Source of the DNA: Streptomyces sp. Ncost-T10-10d
GTDB lineage: Bacteria > Actinomycetota > Actinomycetes > Streptomycetales > Streptomycetaceae
Length of the DNA: 64,000 nucleotides
Assembly (NCBI RefSeq): GCF_900091955.1
Contig: NZ_FMDF01000107.1
Location: 62,001-126,000 of the forward strand
Direction of reading: 5' to 3'
Shown: piece after piece, positions 8,755 through 18,451 of the stretch
Layout of the letters: the number at the start of each line of letters is the position of its first letter
Position numbering within the stretch: the first letter of the stretch is position 1
The notes under the pieces: generated by a model
Databases searched by the model: none
Seen by the model: the letters and a program-made list of their open reading frames with translations, nothing else
What the model was told of the DNA's origin: nothing
Made by a program: the position numbers and the translations under genes

Positions 8755-9944
8755 CGCCCCAGCCTCTCGGCGACGAACTCGGCGAGGCGGCCCGGCGTCA
8801 TCGCCCCGATGTGTGCCCCGGCCGCGGCGAGTCGTCCGGCCAGCTCACGGTCGTACTCGGGTTCGGCGTCCTCATCGAGCGCGGCCAGCCCCAGCACGGT
8901 GCTGCCCTGCTCCACCAGCGCACGCACCGTGCGCAGCAGCCGGTAGGGGTCGCCGCCCTCGTAGAAGTCGGTGATCAGCGCGACGATCGTGCGCCGCGGA
9001 TTCTCCACCAGACCCGCGCCGTACTCCACGGCCCGCGCGATGTCGGTGCCGCCGCCCAGCTGGACCCGCATCAACAGCTCCACCGGGTCGGTCACATCCG
9101 AGGTCAGGTCCACCACCTGGGTGTCGAAGGCGACGAGGTGCGTCTTGAGGCCGGGCAGGCCCCACAGACACGCGGCGGTCACCGCCGAGTGGATCACCGA
9201 TCCGGCCATCGAGCCCGACTGGTCGACCAGCAGGATCAGTTGCCACTGCGTCACATGACGTTGGGTACGGGAGTGGAAGTGGGCGCGCTCGATCAGAAGA
9301 CGCCGCGCGCCCGGCTGGTAGTGGGCGAGGTTGGCCCGTACCGTCTGCCGGAAGTCGAAGTCCCTCGCCAGCGGCACCCGACTGGGTTTACGGGAGCGGG
9401 TGCCGTGGAAGGCCCGGCGGATCTCCGGCCGGAGCTTGGCCAGGAGCTGTTTCACCACCGACTCGACGATGCGCCGGGCCAGTCGCAGCACCTGCGGGTT
9501 CATCAGGTGCTTGGTACGCAGCACGGCCCGCAGCAGGGTGGGGCTCGGCTCGACCCGCTCCAGCACCGCGGGGTCGGTGACGATCTCCTGGATGCCGTAC
9601 CGCTCGACGGCATCCCGCTCCAGGCGCTCGATGGTCTCTTTCGGGAAGAGCCGGTGGATGCCGTCGAGCCAGTCGACCGCGGTCACGGTGGACGGGCCGT
9701 CACCTCCTGTACGGGGGGTGGTGCCGGAGCGGCGAACACCGCGTCCGGCGAGGTCGGGGTCGCGGCCGTAGAGCCAGTCGAGTGCGGCATCCCGGCCGGC
9801 GTTGCCCGGTCCCAGCGGTCCGGTGTGCCGTTCGGCGGCGGAACCGAGCACCAGCCGCCAGCGTTCCAGCCCGGCGTCGGGAGCCGCGTCGGCTCCTTCC
9901 CCGGGCGTGGGTGCCCGGCCGGGTACGTGTTCGGGCATGGTCAT
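8751..9944 (-). CDS. VWA domain protein (CoxE/YehP-like)
   Basis: A 397-residue protein with a C-terminal von Willebrand factor A domain. The metal-ion-dependent adhesion site is complete: DQSGS (241-245), a threonine-aspartate in GGGTDIA (297-303) and a later ITDFYEGG. The N-terminal 200 residues are helical and charged, as in CoxE-like proteins. VWA proteins encoded beside MoxR ATPases generally act as the adaptor or substrate-engaging partner of the ATPase ring. The gene overlaps its neighbours by 4 bases on both sides (9941-9944 and 8751-8754), so stoichiometric co-translation is likely. Confidence 0.88.
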   Translation of the reverse strand: MTMPEHVPGRAPTPGEGADAAPDAGLERWRLVLGSAAERHTGPLGPGNAGRDAALDWLYGRDPDLAGRGVRRSGTTPRTGGDGPSTVTAVDWLDGIHRLFPKETIERLERDAVERYGIQEIVTDPAVLERVEPSPTLLRAVLRTKHLMNPQVLRLARRIVESVVKQLLAKLRPEIRRAFHGTRSRKPSRVPLARDFDFRQTVRANLAHYQPGARRLLIERAHFHSRTQRHVTQWQLILLVDQSGSMAGSVIHSAVTAACLWGLPGLKTHLVAFDTQVVDLTSDVTDPVELLMRVQLGGGTDIARAVEYGAGLVENPRRTIVALITDFYEGGDPYRLLRTVRALVEQGSTVLGLAALDEDAEPEYDRELAGRLAAAGAHIGAMTPGRLAEFVAERLGR

Positions 9945-12301
9945 GGGGTGGCTCCCAGTTCATAGCGGGCCAGCAGCCGGGACACGGACTCCTCCAGGGA
10001 GCGGGCCCGGGCGATCAGCAGCGGGTCCTCGGTGGTCCGCAGCAGAGAACGCGACGAGCCGCGCACCCCGCGCCGTTCCAAAAGGCGACCGGCGATCCCG
10101 TCGCGTTCGCGTGGCGGGAAGAAGGCGAAGGCCTGACGCAGAGCGGGCAGACCCGACAGGAATTCGTTGTCCGGCAGCGCGCAGACCAGACTGTCCAGCA
10201 CGTCGATGAGCGACTCCGCGACACCGCCGCGCTCGTCCCCGCCCTCGTTCCGCACCGTGCCCGTCACCTCGTCGCGGGCGAGCGCGAACAGTCCGGCCAG
10301 CCAGTCGCCGAGCGCATCAGTACCGGCCGTCACGACCGTACGTACCGCCTCGGCCGGGTCCCCGGAGGCGTCCGGGGCCCGCGCCAGGGTCCGGTGCAGT
10401 CCGAACGCGGCTCCGCGCAGATCGATCGGTGCCTCCGGATCGCCGCTGATCCGCCACGTGATCGCGGCCGCCGTCTCCCGCGGTACGGAGAGCAGCCCCG
10501 GCGCGTGCAGCAGGGCGTCGCGCACCGCGACCACGGCCCGCAGCCGGGGGAAGCCCACCCCCGACGCACCGCGCGCCCCCTCCAGAAGCCACAGCAGCCG
10601 ACCCGTCGCCCCGTTGATCACAGTGGCGAGCAGAGGACCGTGAGCCACCCCGAACACCCGGTCGTGCCGCCACAGCCCCAGGGCCGTGGAGAGTATGTCC
10701 CCGAGCGAGCCGGCGTCTTTCAACTCACCCACACCGGAGGCCAGTTCACCGAGCAGCTGCTCGGAGAAACCGTCCATCCCGCACAGCACCGCGTCGAACA
10801 GCGCCCGGGCCAGGCCATCGGCCTCGGCCGCGGCGCCCTGCGTGCGCTCGGTGAGCGTGGCCGCAGCCGCCTCCGACAGGGTCGCGCCGTAGGCCCCCGC
10901 CTCCACCAGCGCGGCCTCGCGCCCCGAGACGGACTGCGCCTCCCAACGTTCGGTGAAGACCGGGTCGATGCCGTGCTCGGGACCGGCCGTCCGCCCGTGA
11001 CCGGGAATCCCCAGTACCCGCAGCCGGTGCAGCACCCGGCTGCGCTCCAGGTCGGCGGAGTCCGTGAGATCGAGGCGGTACGAGGCCTCGGGGCCGCCGT
11101 CGAGCGCCAGCCCGGCCAGCTGCGCCGCCACATCGTGAACCAGTGGCGGCGCCGGAGTGCGGGCATGGAGTTGCCCGGTACGGTCGCCGCTGCAGGCCGC
11201 CACCATCTCGACGACCACAGGATGGGCCCCCGTCGTCAGCGTGCCCCGGCTCGTCCACGGGAGCGGGCGGTCCAGATCGTCCGTGATCAGGGCGCCCGCG
11301 AGACCGTCCAGCACATCGATCCTGGCGGGGCGCGGATGGCCGCGCAGCGCCGTGAGCCCCTGGGCCAGACTCCGCGCGGCGATCAGATCGGCGGTGGACA
11401 CCGGGAATCCACGCGCCCGCAGCCGCTCGACGACCACGCGCAGCAAGCCGCCCGCCGCTGCTTCGGGGCCCGCCTCCCACACCTGCTGGTAGTAGCCGGG
11501 AGACGGCATCCCCGACTGGTACCCGGCAAAGGCGTCCAACTGCCGGAAGGAGTAGGGCACGAGGAAACTCCCGGCCAGGGCCCCGTCCGGCGGGGCGGGC
11601 ACCTCCGGCCACCCGTCCGTGCCCCGCTCCCAGCCGTCGCCGCCGGCAGCGCTCTTCCCGCCGGATCCGGTGAGCGCCCGGAGCGCGGGCTGGTGGAAGC
11701 CGCCGGTCACCACCAGCACCGGCCGGTCCCCGGCCTTGGCGACCGCGGCCCGGACCCACGCCGCCATGTATGTTTCGCGCGCCCGGTCGCCGGCATCGGC
11801 TTCCGCGTCCCCGCGCACCAGCGCGAAGTAGGCGTCGAGCCGTTCGGCGAGACCGTTGTCGGGCTCGACCTCGAACAGGCGGTCCCACAGGGCGTCCGAG
11901 GAGTCCACCGCGAAGTGCCGGCACAGCCGCTGTGTCGCCTCCGCGTAGCGGACCTCCGCATCGGCGTAGCGGTTGGTGCGCTCGGCGAACGCCGGGTGCC
12001 AGGCCGGCAGATCGATGAAGCGGACCTCCGCCCCACCCGCCCGCCCCGCCCGCAGCGCGACCCACTCGGGCGAGTAGTCGCAGAACGGCGCCCAGGACGT
12101 CGCGGACCGCTGCCCGTCGCGGTAGTGGCTGAACACCGCGACCGGCAGCTCATGCCCGAGCAGCAGCTCGTCCAGCCGTCCGTTCATCTCGGCGGGACCC
12201 TCGATCAGCACCTGGACGGGCCGAATCTCCTCGATGGTCCGCTCGACGAGCCGTGCGCAGGCGGGGGAGTGGTGACGCACCCCCAGGAACACCGCGGACA
12301 T
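9941..12301 (-). CDS. DUF5682 family protein
   Basis: A 786-residue protein beginning MSAVFLGVRHHSPACARLVE. The ATG at 12301 uses the last base of the MoxR stop (TGATG), the usual coupling in such units. Reading frame continues 46 codons upstream, but that sequence lies inside the MoxR gene. The N-terminal GVRHHSPACA, VQVLIEGPAEMN and later FIDLPAWH and VLVVTGGFHQPAL strands resemble the fold of haem-uptake/TraB-like erythromycin-esterase-type proteins that carry a GxRHHSP start. The family is DUF5682, with E. coli YehM as the likely counterpart. No catalytic role is established. It belongs with the MoxR and VWA genes in a conserved order. Confidence 0.82.
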   Translation of the reverse strand: MSAVFLGVRHHSPACARLVERTIEEIRPVQVLIEGPAEMNGRLDELLLGHELPVAVFSHYRDGQRSATSWAPFCDYSPEWVALRAGRAGGAEVRFIDLPAWHPAFAERTNRYADAEVRYAEATQRLCRHFAVDSSDALWDRLFEVEPDNGLAERLDAYFALVRGDAEADAGDRARETYMAAWVRAAVAKAGDRPVLVVTGGFHQPALRALTGSGGKSAAGGDGWERGTDGWPEVPAPPDGALAGSFLVPYSFRQLDAFAGYQSGMPSPGYYQQVWEAGPEAAAGGLLRVVVERLRARGFPVSTADLIAARSLAQGLTALRGHPRPARIDVLDGLAGALITDDLDRPLPWTSRGTLTTGAHPVVVEMVAACSGDRTGQLHARTPAPPLVHDVAAQLAGLALDGGPEASYRLDLTDSADLERSRVLHRLRVLGIPGHGRTAGPEHGIDPVFTERWEAQSVSGREAALVEAGAYGATLSEAAAATLTERTQGAAAEADGLARALFDAVLCGMDGFSEQLLGELASGVGELKDAGSLGDILSTALGLWRHDRVFGVAHGPLLATVINGATGRLLWLLEGARGASGVGFPRLRAVVAVRDALLHAPGLLSVPRETAAAITWRISGDPEAPIDLRGAAFGLHRTLARAPDASGDPAEAVRTVVTAGTDALGDWLAGLFALARDEVTGTVRNEGGDERGGVAESLIDVLDSLVCALPDNEFLSGLPALRQAFAFFPPRERDGIAGRLLERRGVRGSSRSLLRTTEDPLLIARARSLEESVSRLLARYELGATP

Positions 12302-13437
12302 CAGTCGGCCAGCAGGTGGCGTGCGTCGTACAGGGCCTTCCAAGCCGGGCTTCGACGGCGCGGCACCTGCTGCTCCAGATAGCGGCGCAGCCGGGCCAGG
12401 TCCTCCGGGCTGTCCTTGGCCGCCGTCCCCGCCAGACACGCCACCACGTCGGCGGCACTGCCCGGCTCGCCGCGCAGGAACCAGCCGCGCACGCCCACGG
12501 CATGGGCGACCGAGACGGCCTCCGCAGTACTCATCACCGCCGAAGGACGGTCCGAGCCCCCACCGGGTCCGCCCTTCTCGCCGGCCCCCGCACGCAGCTC
12601 CCGGAACGTACCGACCAGAACCTCCAGCACATCCCGGTCCGGCGGCGACTCCACTCCCGAACGCCGCAGAAGAGTGGTCACCTCCGCCTCGACGAGCGCC
12701 AGTTCGGTGTCCAGGTCGGGGATCGGGAACACCGTCTCGAAGTTGAACCGCCGCTTGAGCGCCGCACTCATCTCATTGACGCCCCGGTCCCGGGTGTTGG
12801 CCGTCGCGATGACATTGAAGCCCTGCCGGGCGAAGACCATGCCGTCCGGCCCTGTCAGCTCGGGGATCGCCACCACCCGCTCCGAGAGCAGCGACAACAG
12901 CGAGTCCTGCACCTCCAGCGGACAGCGGGTGATCTCCTCGAACCGCACGAGCCTGCCCTCCGCCATGCCGCGCAGCATCGGAGCCGGGACCAGCGAGCGG
13001 GTGGAGGGACCCTCGGCGACCAGCAGTGCGTAATTCCAGCCGTACTTGATCTGGTCCTCGGTGGTGGCCGCACCACCCTGAACCGTCAGTGTCGAGTCCC
13101 CGCTGACCGCGGCCGCGATCAGTTCGGACAGCAGCGACTTGGCGGTGCCCGGCTCCCCGACCAGCATCAGCCCACGGCTTGTCGCCAGCGTCACCAGTGC
13201 CCGGTCCACCAATGAGGGATTGCCGACGAACTTCCGGCTGATACCCGCGTCCGCGTCACCGATGACGAAGCGGCGCGCAGCGCGCAGGCTCAACTCCCAG
13301 CCCGGCGGGCGCGGATCACGGTCGTCGGCCCGCAGCGCTGCCAGCTCCTCGGCGTACCGCACCTCGGCCGGGGGCCGCTGCACCGCGGGCGGGCCGCCGG
13401 CCGGCGGCTCGACACGTGTTTCGTTCTGTACGGTCAT
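12301..13437 (-). CDS. MoxR-family AAA+ ATPase
   Basis: A 378-residue AAA+ protein with Walker A GEPGTAKS (94-101), a Walker B-like VRFEEIT (164-170) and sensor-1 region GFNVIATANTRDRGVNEMS. The Walker B strand ends in FEE rather than the usual DE, seen in other members of this branch. MoxR ATPases form hexameric rings that remodel or load cofactors into partners, usually with a VWA protein encoded next door, exactly as here. The ATG at 13437 overlaps the preceding stop in ATGA. E. coli YehL is the analogue by context. Confidence 0.9.
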   Translation of the reverse strand: MTVQNETRVEPPAGGPPAVQRPPAEVRYAEELAALRADDRDPRPPGWELSLRAARRFVIGDADAGISRKFVGNPSLVDRALVTLATSRGLMLVGEPGTAKSLLSELIAAAVSGDSTLTVQGGAATTEDQIKYGWNYALLVAEGPSTRSLVPAPMLRGMAEGRLVRFEEITRCPLEVQDSLLSLLSERVVAIPELTGPDGMVFARQGFNVIATANTRDRGVNEMSAALKRRFNFETVFPIPDLDTELALVEAEVTTLLRRSGVESPPDRDVLEVLVGTFRELRAGAGEKGGPGGGSDRPSAVMSTAEAVSVAHAVGVRGWFLRGEPGSAADVVACLAGTAAKDSPEDLARLRRYLEQQVPRRRSPAWKALYDARHLLAD

Positions 13438-16400
13438 GAGGCGACGCCCTCGGAGAGTTCCGTCAGGTCGGCGAGGAGCTCGGACACGGTCACCGCGTCC
13501 AGATCGGTGAATCGGTGCGGATGGGTGTGGCGGGCCCAGTGATCATTGGGCCGGTTGTCGAGCCAGATTGTTTCGAGGTGCTGCTCGGGGAACATGTCGA
13601 CCACCCCGACCGCGATGCCCTCGTGCAGCGCGATGACCAGATAGCAGTCGTCGGCCAGCCGCTTGGAGATCCAGCGCTCCACTCCGGCGTCCTGCGGTAC
13701 CCCGCGCTCCCAGCCGCGCCGCTGCAGCCCGAGGACCTTTCCGGTCGGCACCTTGAGCCCCTCGAACCGGGTGAGCCGGTAACCCGAGCCCTCCTCCTCG
13801 GACAGCTCGTACACGGCGCGCCCGAGCTGCGCGAACGGCTGGAGGATCTCGTAGTCGGCGAACACCTCCGACCAGACGGTCAGTTCGTCGCCGAGATCCA
13901 GCGGGTGCGCGAGCCGCACGGTCGCGTCGTCGGCCAGGACGAAGGCATCGTCCCGGGCGTCGGCGAACGTACGGTCCTCGGCGACCCGGAAGGCGGTGCG
14001 CACACCGTCGTCCGCCTCGCTCAGCCACACCAGTCGGCGCACCAGATGCCACAGCAGCGGATGACCGACGAACAGCTCCTGGAACTCCTGGGCCGTCCAG
14101 GGGCGTCCGGACACCATCGCGGCCTCCAGCCTGCGCACCTGGTCGGAGGCGATCGTCCGGACGTCCTTCTTGAGCGCCATGAACCGCTTGCGCTCGGCCG
14201 GGGCGAGCTCCGCGTCGTCCCGGACACCCGGCTGCGGCACGTCCTTGCGGCGCTTGCCGTCACCGTCCAGCACATAGGGCCGCAACTGCTCGTCGAAGCC
14301 GACCGTGAACGAACGGGTGCCGTAGTCCACGACCGTCGAACCGTCCTCGTCGAGGCCGAGGTCCGGCACCAGACGGTCGGAGAGTTGCTCCCCGGTCAGC
14401 CCCAGTCCCACGGCGACCTCGGCGATCTTCTCCTGGGCCCGTGCCTTCAGCGCCTTGAACTTCACCCGCTGCGAGATGCCGTGCAGATGCAGGAGAGCGA
14501 CATCGGTGCCGATGGATGCCAGCACATCGAGGCCCTCCACCGCCCGGTGGTGCGCGCCCTCACCGGGCCAGGACCGGATGACCGGTGTGAGCCGGCGGAC
14601 CGTCTCGTCGTCGCCCAGCAGTCCCAGCGCGTGCAGCGCCCACGACTCCTTCGCGGGCAGATCGGCCAGCTGCCACTGCTCGAACAGGGCCCAGGCGAAA
14701 CCGGCGAGCGAGGCGGCTTCGGCCGTCTCCACGAGTCGGGCGACCCCCGGGTACACCTCGCCGGGCTTCGACAGCGCCAGCATCGTCAGGACATGGCGCA
14801 CCGACTGCACCGGCAGCGCACCGCCGGACCGGACCATGATCTGGGGCAGCACGGCGGGCTCCGCCCAGCCCGGCAGCACCGGCATCCTGGCCGGCAGCCC
14901 CCGCTCCAGAGGGTCCACGGACAGCAGCACCTCCACCGCGGCCTCCGTCCGGGCTCCGTACACCCGCGCGGCATCGCGCACCACGGTGTCGCCGTGCACC
15001 GTGGCGATCAGTGTCAGTGCCTGCTCGGCGGCGCGCCGCGCGGCGCCCTTCCTGTCCACGGCGTCCGGCACCAGGAGCGGCGCGGCCGCGACACCGTGCC
15101 GGGTGAACCAGGAACGGGTCGTCGTCGCGGTGGACTTGAGCCGTACCGCCCAGTCCGCCATGTGCCGGGCGACCTGCACGTCGACGAAAGGGAGCAGCAG
15201 CGGGGCGAGCGAGCTGGGCTGTCGGGGCACGGCGCGCAACAGCAGCGGCAACGCGGCGAGACCGAACCGTGCGACGACCGGCTTGAGGGTGTCCAGGCCG
15301 TCCCACAGATCGGTCGGATCCCAGGCGGGCAGGAGCGGTGCGACCACCTCCTCGGGCCCGTGGACGAAGACCCGGGCCAGCCGCAGATCGTACAGGCTCA
15401 GTTCCTGGCGCAGGGCCGCGGTGCCCTTCTCCCAGTCGTCGTCGGCGTGTTCGGCCGTGTACCAGGTGGAGGTGGCCGCCCACACGGCCCGCTCCTCGGG
15501 CAGCCACTCCAGCGAGGGCTCGGACACGGCGGCCGGACCTGTCACGACCATTTCCTTCACCGTGGTGCGGGGCCGGGACCACGGCGGCGCCGTCAGCACG
15601 GCGGGCAGCGCGTCCACGGGCGCGTCGGCGATCAGATCCTCCGGATTGAGCAGGGGCTCGACAATCTCCACGACCTCGGCGTCCAGGCCCCCGAGTGCGA
15701 CGGCGAGCGCGACCAGTTCGTGGTGGGCGCCGATGTGACCGCGGAGCAGTTGCAGCGTCCGGCCGGACGACGAGGTCGAAGCGCCGCGCAGTTCGGCGGC
15801 CAGGAGCCGCACCGCGCGCACCGGGTAGCGGCGCATGGCGTCGAGGAGAGCGGGACGGACATGCTTCGAGTCCGCATGGGTCAGCAGGCCGAGGAACGCC
15901 ACGTCGGTGGGAAGCTCCACCAGGGAGTTGGCGGCGAGCTTCACGCTGTCGGAGTAGTAGTGGTTGCCGTCGAGGGATTCGGCCAGCGGGGTCGCGATGG
16001 CCGGTCCGATGCCCTCGGCGACCGTCGCGATGAACGCGACGCCGTCGGTGAAGTCCGGCCGGTGGGGGAACCGCTCCATCTGGGCGGCCGAGTTCAGCGA
16101 GCTGAACACCATGGCGCGCAGGGTGTGGTTCCGTTCCGCGCCCACTTCGGGATCCGCGCAGAGGTCCTCGACCCAGTCGGTCTCACTCGGTACCAGATAG
16201 GAGACGATGATCTTGCGCAGGACATCGGTGCGACATCCGGCCAGCACCTCGACCGTCTGCCGGTACGTCTCCTCGTCGGCTGCGGCGAGCAGCGCACGGA
16301 CCCGGTCCATCGGCGATCGCCGATCCCTCGCCCAGTACGCGCGGCGCGGCCGTGCCAGCGTCTCCAGCCAGGGGTCGCTCCGCCGAGTGCCGCTCTGCCG

Positions 16401-17089
16401 CCAGTTGGCATCGACCGAGAACAGCTCGACCGCGGCCCGCGCGGCGAACGGCAGACCGTAACGCTCGCACCAGTGGTCCGCCCACGCGGAGTCGGGCACG
16501 GGATAGAGCCCGATGACCGCCGCCAGCGCGGCCGCCCCACCGGCGAGGGACTGCCGGCCACATGCGACCGCAGATGGTCGGCCAGTCCGGCATCCGAACG
16601 CGGCGCGTCCACGAACTCCTGGATCCAGGCGGTCTCTTCGGTGATCCGGTCCTCGACCTTGCCGAGTGTCTCCTGCCGTGCCTTGCCGGGCACCCGGTGC
16701 ACTCCGCCGCGCCGGGGATGGAGCGTTCGCCGCCAGCTCGCGGGAAGAACAAAGGTGTCCTCGTCGGGCAGAGCAAGAGCGTCGGCTTCGGGAAGCGCAG
16801 GAGTGTCCGCTCCGGGAACCACGCCCGGCGCGGTCGCGGTCGCCGCGGCAGCCCCCGTTGCCGTTGCGGTCCCGGCAGTCGATGCCCCCACCTCGCGGTA
16901 CCCCTTCTTCTCCTTCTCCGCGATCGTCTTGAGGACCTGCGCCGACGCGGCCTCGACCGACGCGTACTCCTTCGTCTGCGTACGCCCGTCGCTCCCGCAC
17001 CGCCCGTAGCGCACCGTCACCACGGCACCCTCGGCCTCGGTCTCCCAGAACTTCGAGGCACTGCCCTCGACGTACTCCCAGCGGCGCAC
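13434..17089 (-). CDS. WGR-DUF4132 protein (YehI/MolR-like), broken by an apparent one-base frameshift
   Basis: The gene lies in two frames. The first, from GTG 17089 (with GAAGGGGG upstream), encodes a WGR domain (VRRWEYVEGSASKFWE to about residue 78), a Ala/Thr-rich linker and a helical segment up to LADHLRSHVA. The sense then continues in the frame that ends at 13434 (RQSLAGGAAALAAVIG onwards), giving HEAT-like helices and a C-terminal DUF4132 region (RFMALKKDVRTIASDQVRRLE, described here by its start near 14200-14140 and 20 residues of it only). The switch falls near 16550-16562 at a GGCC tract. Adding one base restores an unbroken protein of about 1218 residues. No slippery heptamer is present, so a deletion or sequencing error is more likely than programmed shifting. 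WGR domains are nucleic-acid or PARP-associated modules. This is the first gene of the five-gene unit. Confidence 0.82.
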
Positions 17090-17244
17090 AGTCCCGCCCC
17101 CTTCACACCCGGACAGCCCGCCTGCCGCGGGCTTTTCGATCAGTGGTGCCACAGTAGAACGGACCACTGACAACGCAGCGTGACCGTGGTGTCCGGGGAG
17201 TGAAGCAGCAGGTCAACCGCTGTGTGAAAGCTCTTTCCTGTGCA

Positions 17245-17388
17245 CGGAGCGAGCAAATGGCAGTCCCGGGGTGGCAGGAGCAGTCCGTGAAGCTGCCGCA
17301 CACCGTCACCGGCACGCACGACGTCCACCTCGTCGCGGCGGGCGGCTCCGAGGTCGCCGCTGTCGACGGGCTGACGTTCCGTAAGTGA
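17245..17388 (+). pseudogene. Possible remnant of a CBM6-type carbohydrate-binding domain
   Basis: An open stretch reading VPGWQEQSVKLPHTVTGTHD then VHLVAAGGSEVAAVDGLTF, ending at the stop 17386-17388. The pattern GWQxxxSVxLPxTVTGxHDVxLVxxGG...xxxxxxF matches the last strands of family 6 carbohydrate-binding modules, usually found at the C-terminus of secreted glycosidases. No signal peptide or catalytic domain precedes it. It appears to be the eroded end of a lost secreted enzyme gene. The rest of the 17090-17443 gap shows nothing else. Confidence 0.4.
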
Positions 17389-17443
17389 GTGAGCAGATGA
17401 GGCTGGGTTCCTCAGGGAAACCCCGCCGCCATTCCCGGCTGTA

Positions 17444-17884
17444 TCAGGGAGCGGAGACGGCGCGTGCACCGCCGGACGATGCCCATGACGGCGTCACACC
17501 GGTGATCTGGCACACCATCAGGAAGAGCGGGATGGGCGGGGTGTACGGCGTGCGGTTGTCGGGCTGGTGGATCAGCCGGGGCCGTACTGCCGGAACGCGG
17601 GCCCCTTTCGCGTAGGCGGCCTGCGCGGGCCAGTCCAGATCGAGGTCGGAGCCCGCAGGCACGATCCACCACCAGCGGTCGGCATCCGCGAAGACGCAAC
17701 CGGTGCGTGGAAGATGAGACATGAGCCGGAAGCCGTACCGGGACGGCACCCCCACCGCGTCGCAGCCCAGGCTCGCCGACAGTGCGGGCGGCAGCGGCAA
17801 CTGCACTGTGCCCGTGGTGAGGGCGCGCTGGGGTTCACGGGAGCGGCGTGCTCCGAGCAGATGGGACATTGCGTTCTTCAACAT
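17444..17884 (-). CDS. Hypothetical protein coupled to an anti-sigma-like ATPase gene
   Basis: A 146-residue protein with no family I can name. Central features are GCVFADADRWWWIVPAGSDL, an aromatic-rich strand, and RLIHQPDNRTPYTPPIPLFL. It contains no transmembrane segment of convincing length and no signal peptide. The ATG at 17884 is preceded by CGGAGCGG. It overlaps the end of the upstream ATPase gene by 7 bases, so the two are probably co-translated. The conserved-looking tryptophan cluster and the coupling argue that it is a real gene. It may bind or modulate the ATPase, but that is inference. Confidence 0.7.
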   Translation of the reverse strand: MLKNAMSHLLGARRSREPQRALTTGTVQLPLPPALSASLGCDAVGVPSRYGFRLMSHLPRTGCVFADADRWWWIVPAGSDLDLDWPAQAAYAKGARVPAVRPRLIHQPDNRTPYTPPIPLFLMVCQITGVTPSWASSGGARAVSAP

Positions 17885-18330
17885 GACCGCTCCGAGCGCA
17901 GTTCTGCCCAGACGATGCGGCCCGAGCCGTTGCCCGCGTCGCGTGAACCCCAGGAGCTGCTCATCGCGTCGACGAGCAGCAAGCCGCGTCCGTGCTCGTC
18001 ATCGGCGGTGCGGCACAGCTGTGGGCCGCCGGGCTGGTGTCCTTGGTCCTGCACGGCTATGCGAAGCCGTCCGTGGAGGCGGTGCAGCTCGCACACGACG
18101 CGAGCGCTCTCGGTGTGCACCACCGCGTTGGTGACCAGTTCCGAGACGATCAGGATCGCCGCTTCGTGCGTGTCCTCGTCCAGCCGCCACTCGTCGAGCC
18201 GAGCTCTCGTCAGCCGCCGTGCACCGGCCACCGACTCGGGGTGCGCAGGCAGCGCGAAGCAGTACCGGAGCGCTTCCGTCCCGGGGCTGAGATCCATGAG
18301 CCGGGGGATAAGCGCACTGCCAGGTGCCAC
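17878..18330 (-). CDS. Anti-sigma-factor-like ATP-binding protein (RsbW/HATPase_c_2 family)
   Basis: A 150-residue GHKL ATPase-fold protein of the kind very abundant in Streptomyces. The N-box is VSELVTNAVVHTESARV (SELVTNAVVH), and the later glycine box is DDEHGRGLLLVDAMSSSWG. Such proteins resemble RsbW/SpoIIAB serine kinases that inhibit sigma factors, but many Streptomyces members are encoded beside WhiJ-type regulators and have unknown partners. It is divergent from the XRE regulator gene at 18538, with a 207-base shared control region holding two palindromes. Confidence 0.88.
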   Translation of the reverse strand: MAPGSALIPRLMDLSPGTEALRYCFALPAHPESVAGARRLTRARLDEWRLDEDTHEAAILIVSELVTNAVVHTESARVVCELHRLHGRLRIAVQDQGHQPGGPQLCRTADDEHGRGLLLVDAMSSSWGSRDAGNGSGRIVWAELRSERSC

Positions 18331-18400
18331 AACCGATTCCTCACAGTGGGGGCTGCGTCACACTCCGCGGTCCCACGCAAATGAGGGCGGCCGTGACTAC

Positions 18401-18414
18401 GTGAACTGGTTCAC
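18401..18414. promoter_or_regulatory. Palindrome GTGAAC-TG-GTTCAC, possible operator
   Basis: A 14-base inverted repeat with 6-base arms lies 71 bases before the start of the divergent ATPase gene. It sits in the shared control region of the WhiJ-type cluster and could be an operator for that side. No binding protein can be assigned from sequence. Confidence 0.4.
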
Positions 18415-18451
18415 TCACCAACTCTCCCTCTGTCGAGAACACTTGGCAAGG

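Noticed and set aside
9782..12382. Long plus-strand open frame opposite the DUF5682 and VWA genes
   Set aside because: Shadow of the minus-strand genes: Arg/Pro/Gly-rich, no motif, no ribosome site, while the minus strand gives coupled family proteins.
16550..16562. Programmed ribosomal frameshifting in the WGR gene
   Set aside because: A -1 shift would be needed, but no X-XXY-YYZ slippery sequence or obvious downstream structure is seen. A one-base deletion or read error explains it more simply.
13515..17009. A very long open frame on the plus strand opposite the WGR-DUF4132 gene (over 1100 codons)
   Set aside because: It mirrors the real gene. In 70 percent-plus GC DNA the complementary frame is often stop-free. 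The product is His/Arg/Gly/Gln-rich with no domain, while the minus-strand product has clear WGR and DUF4132 features.
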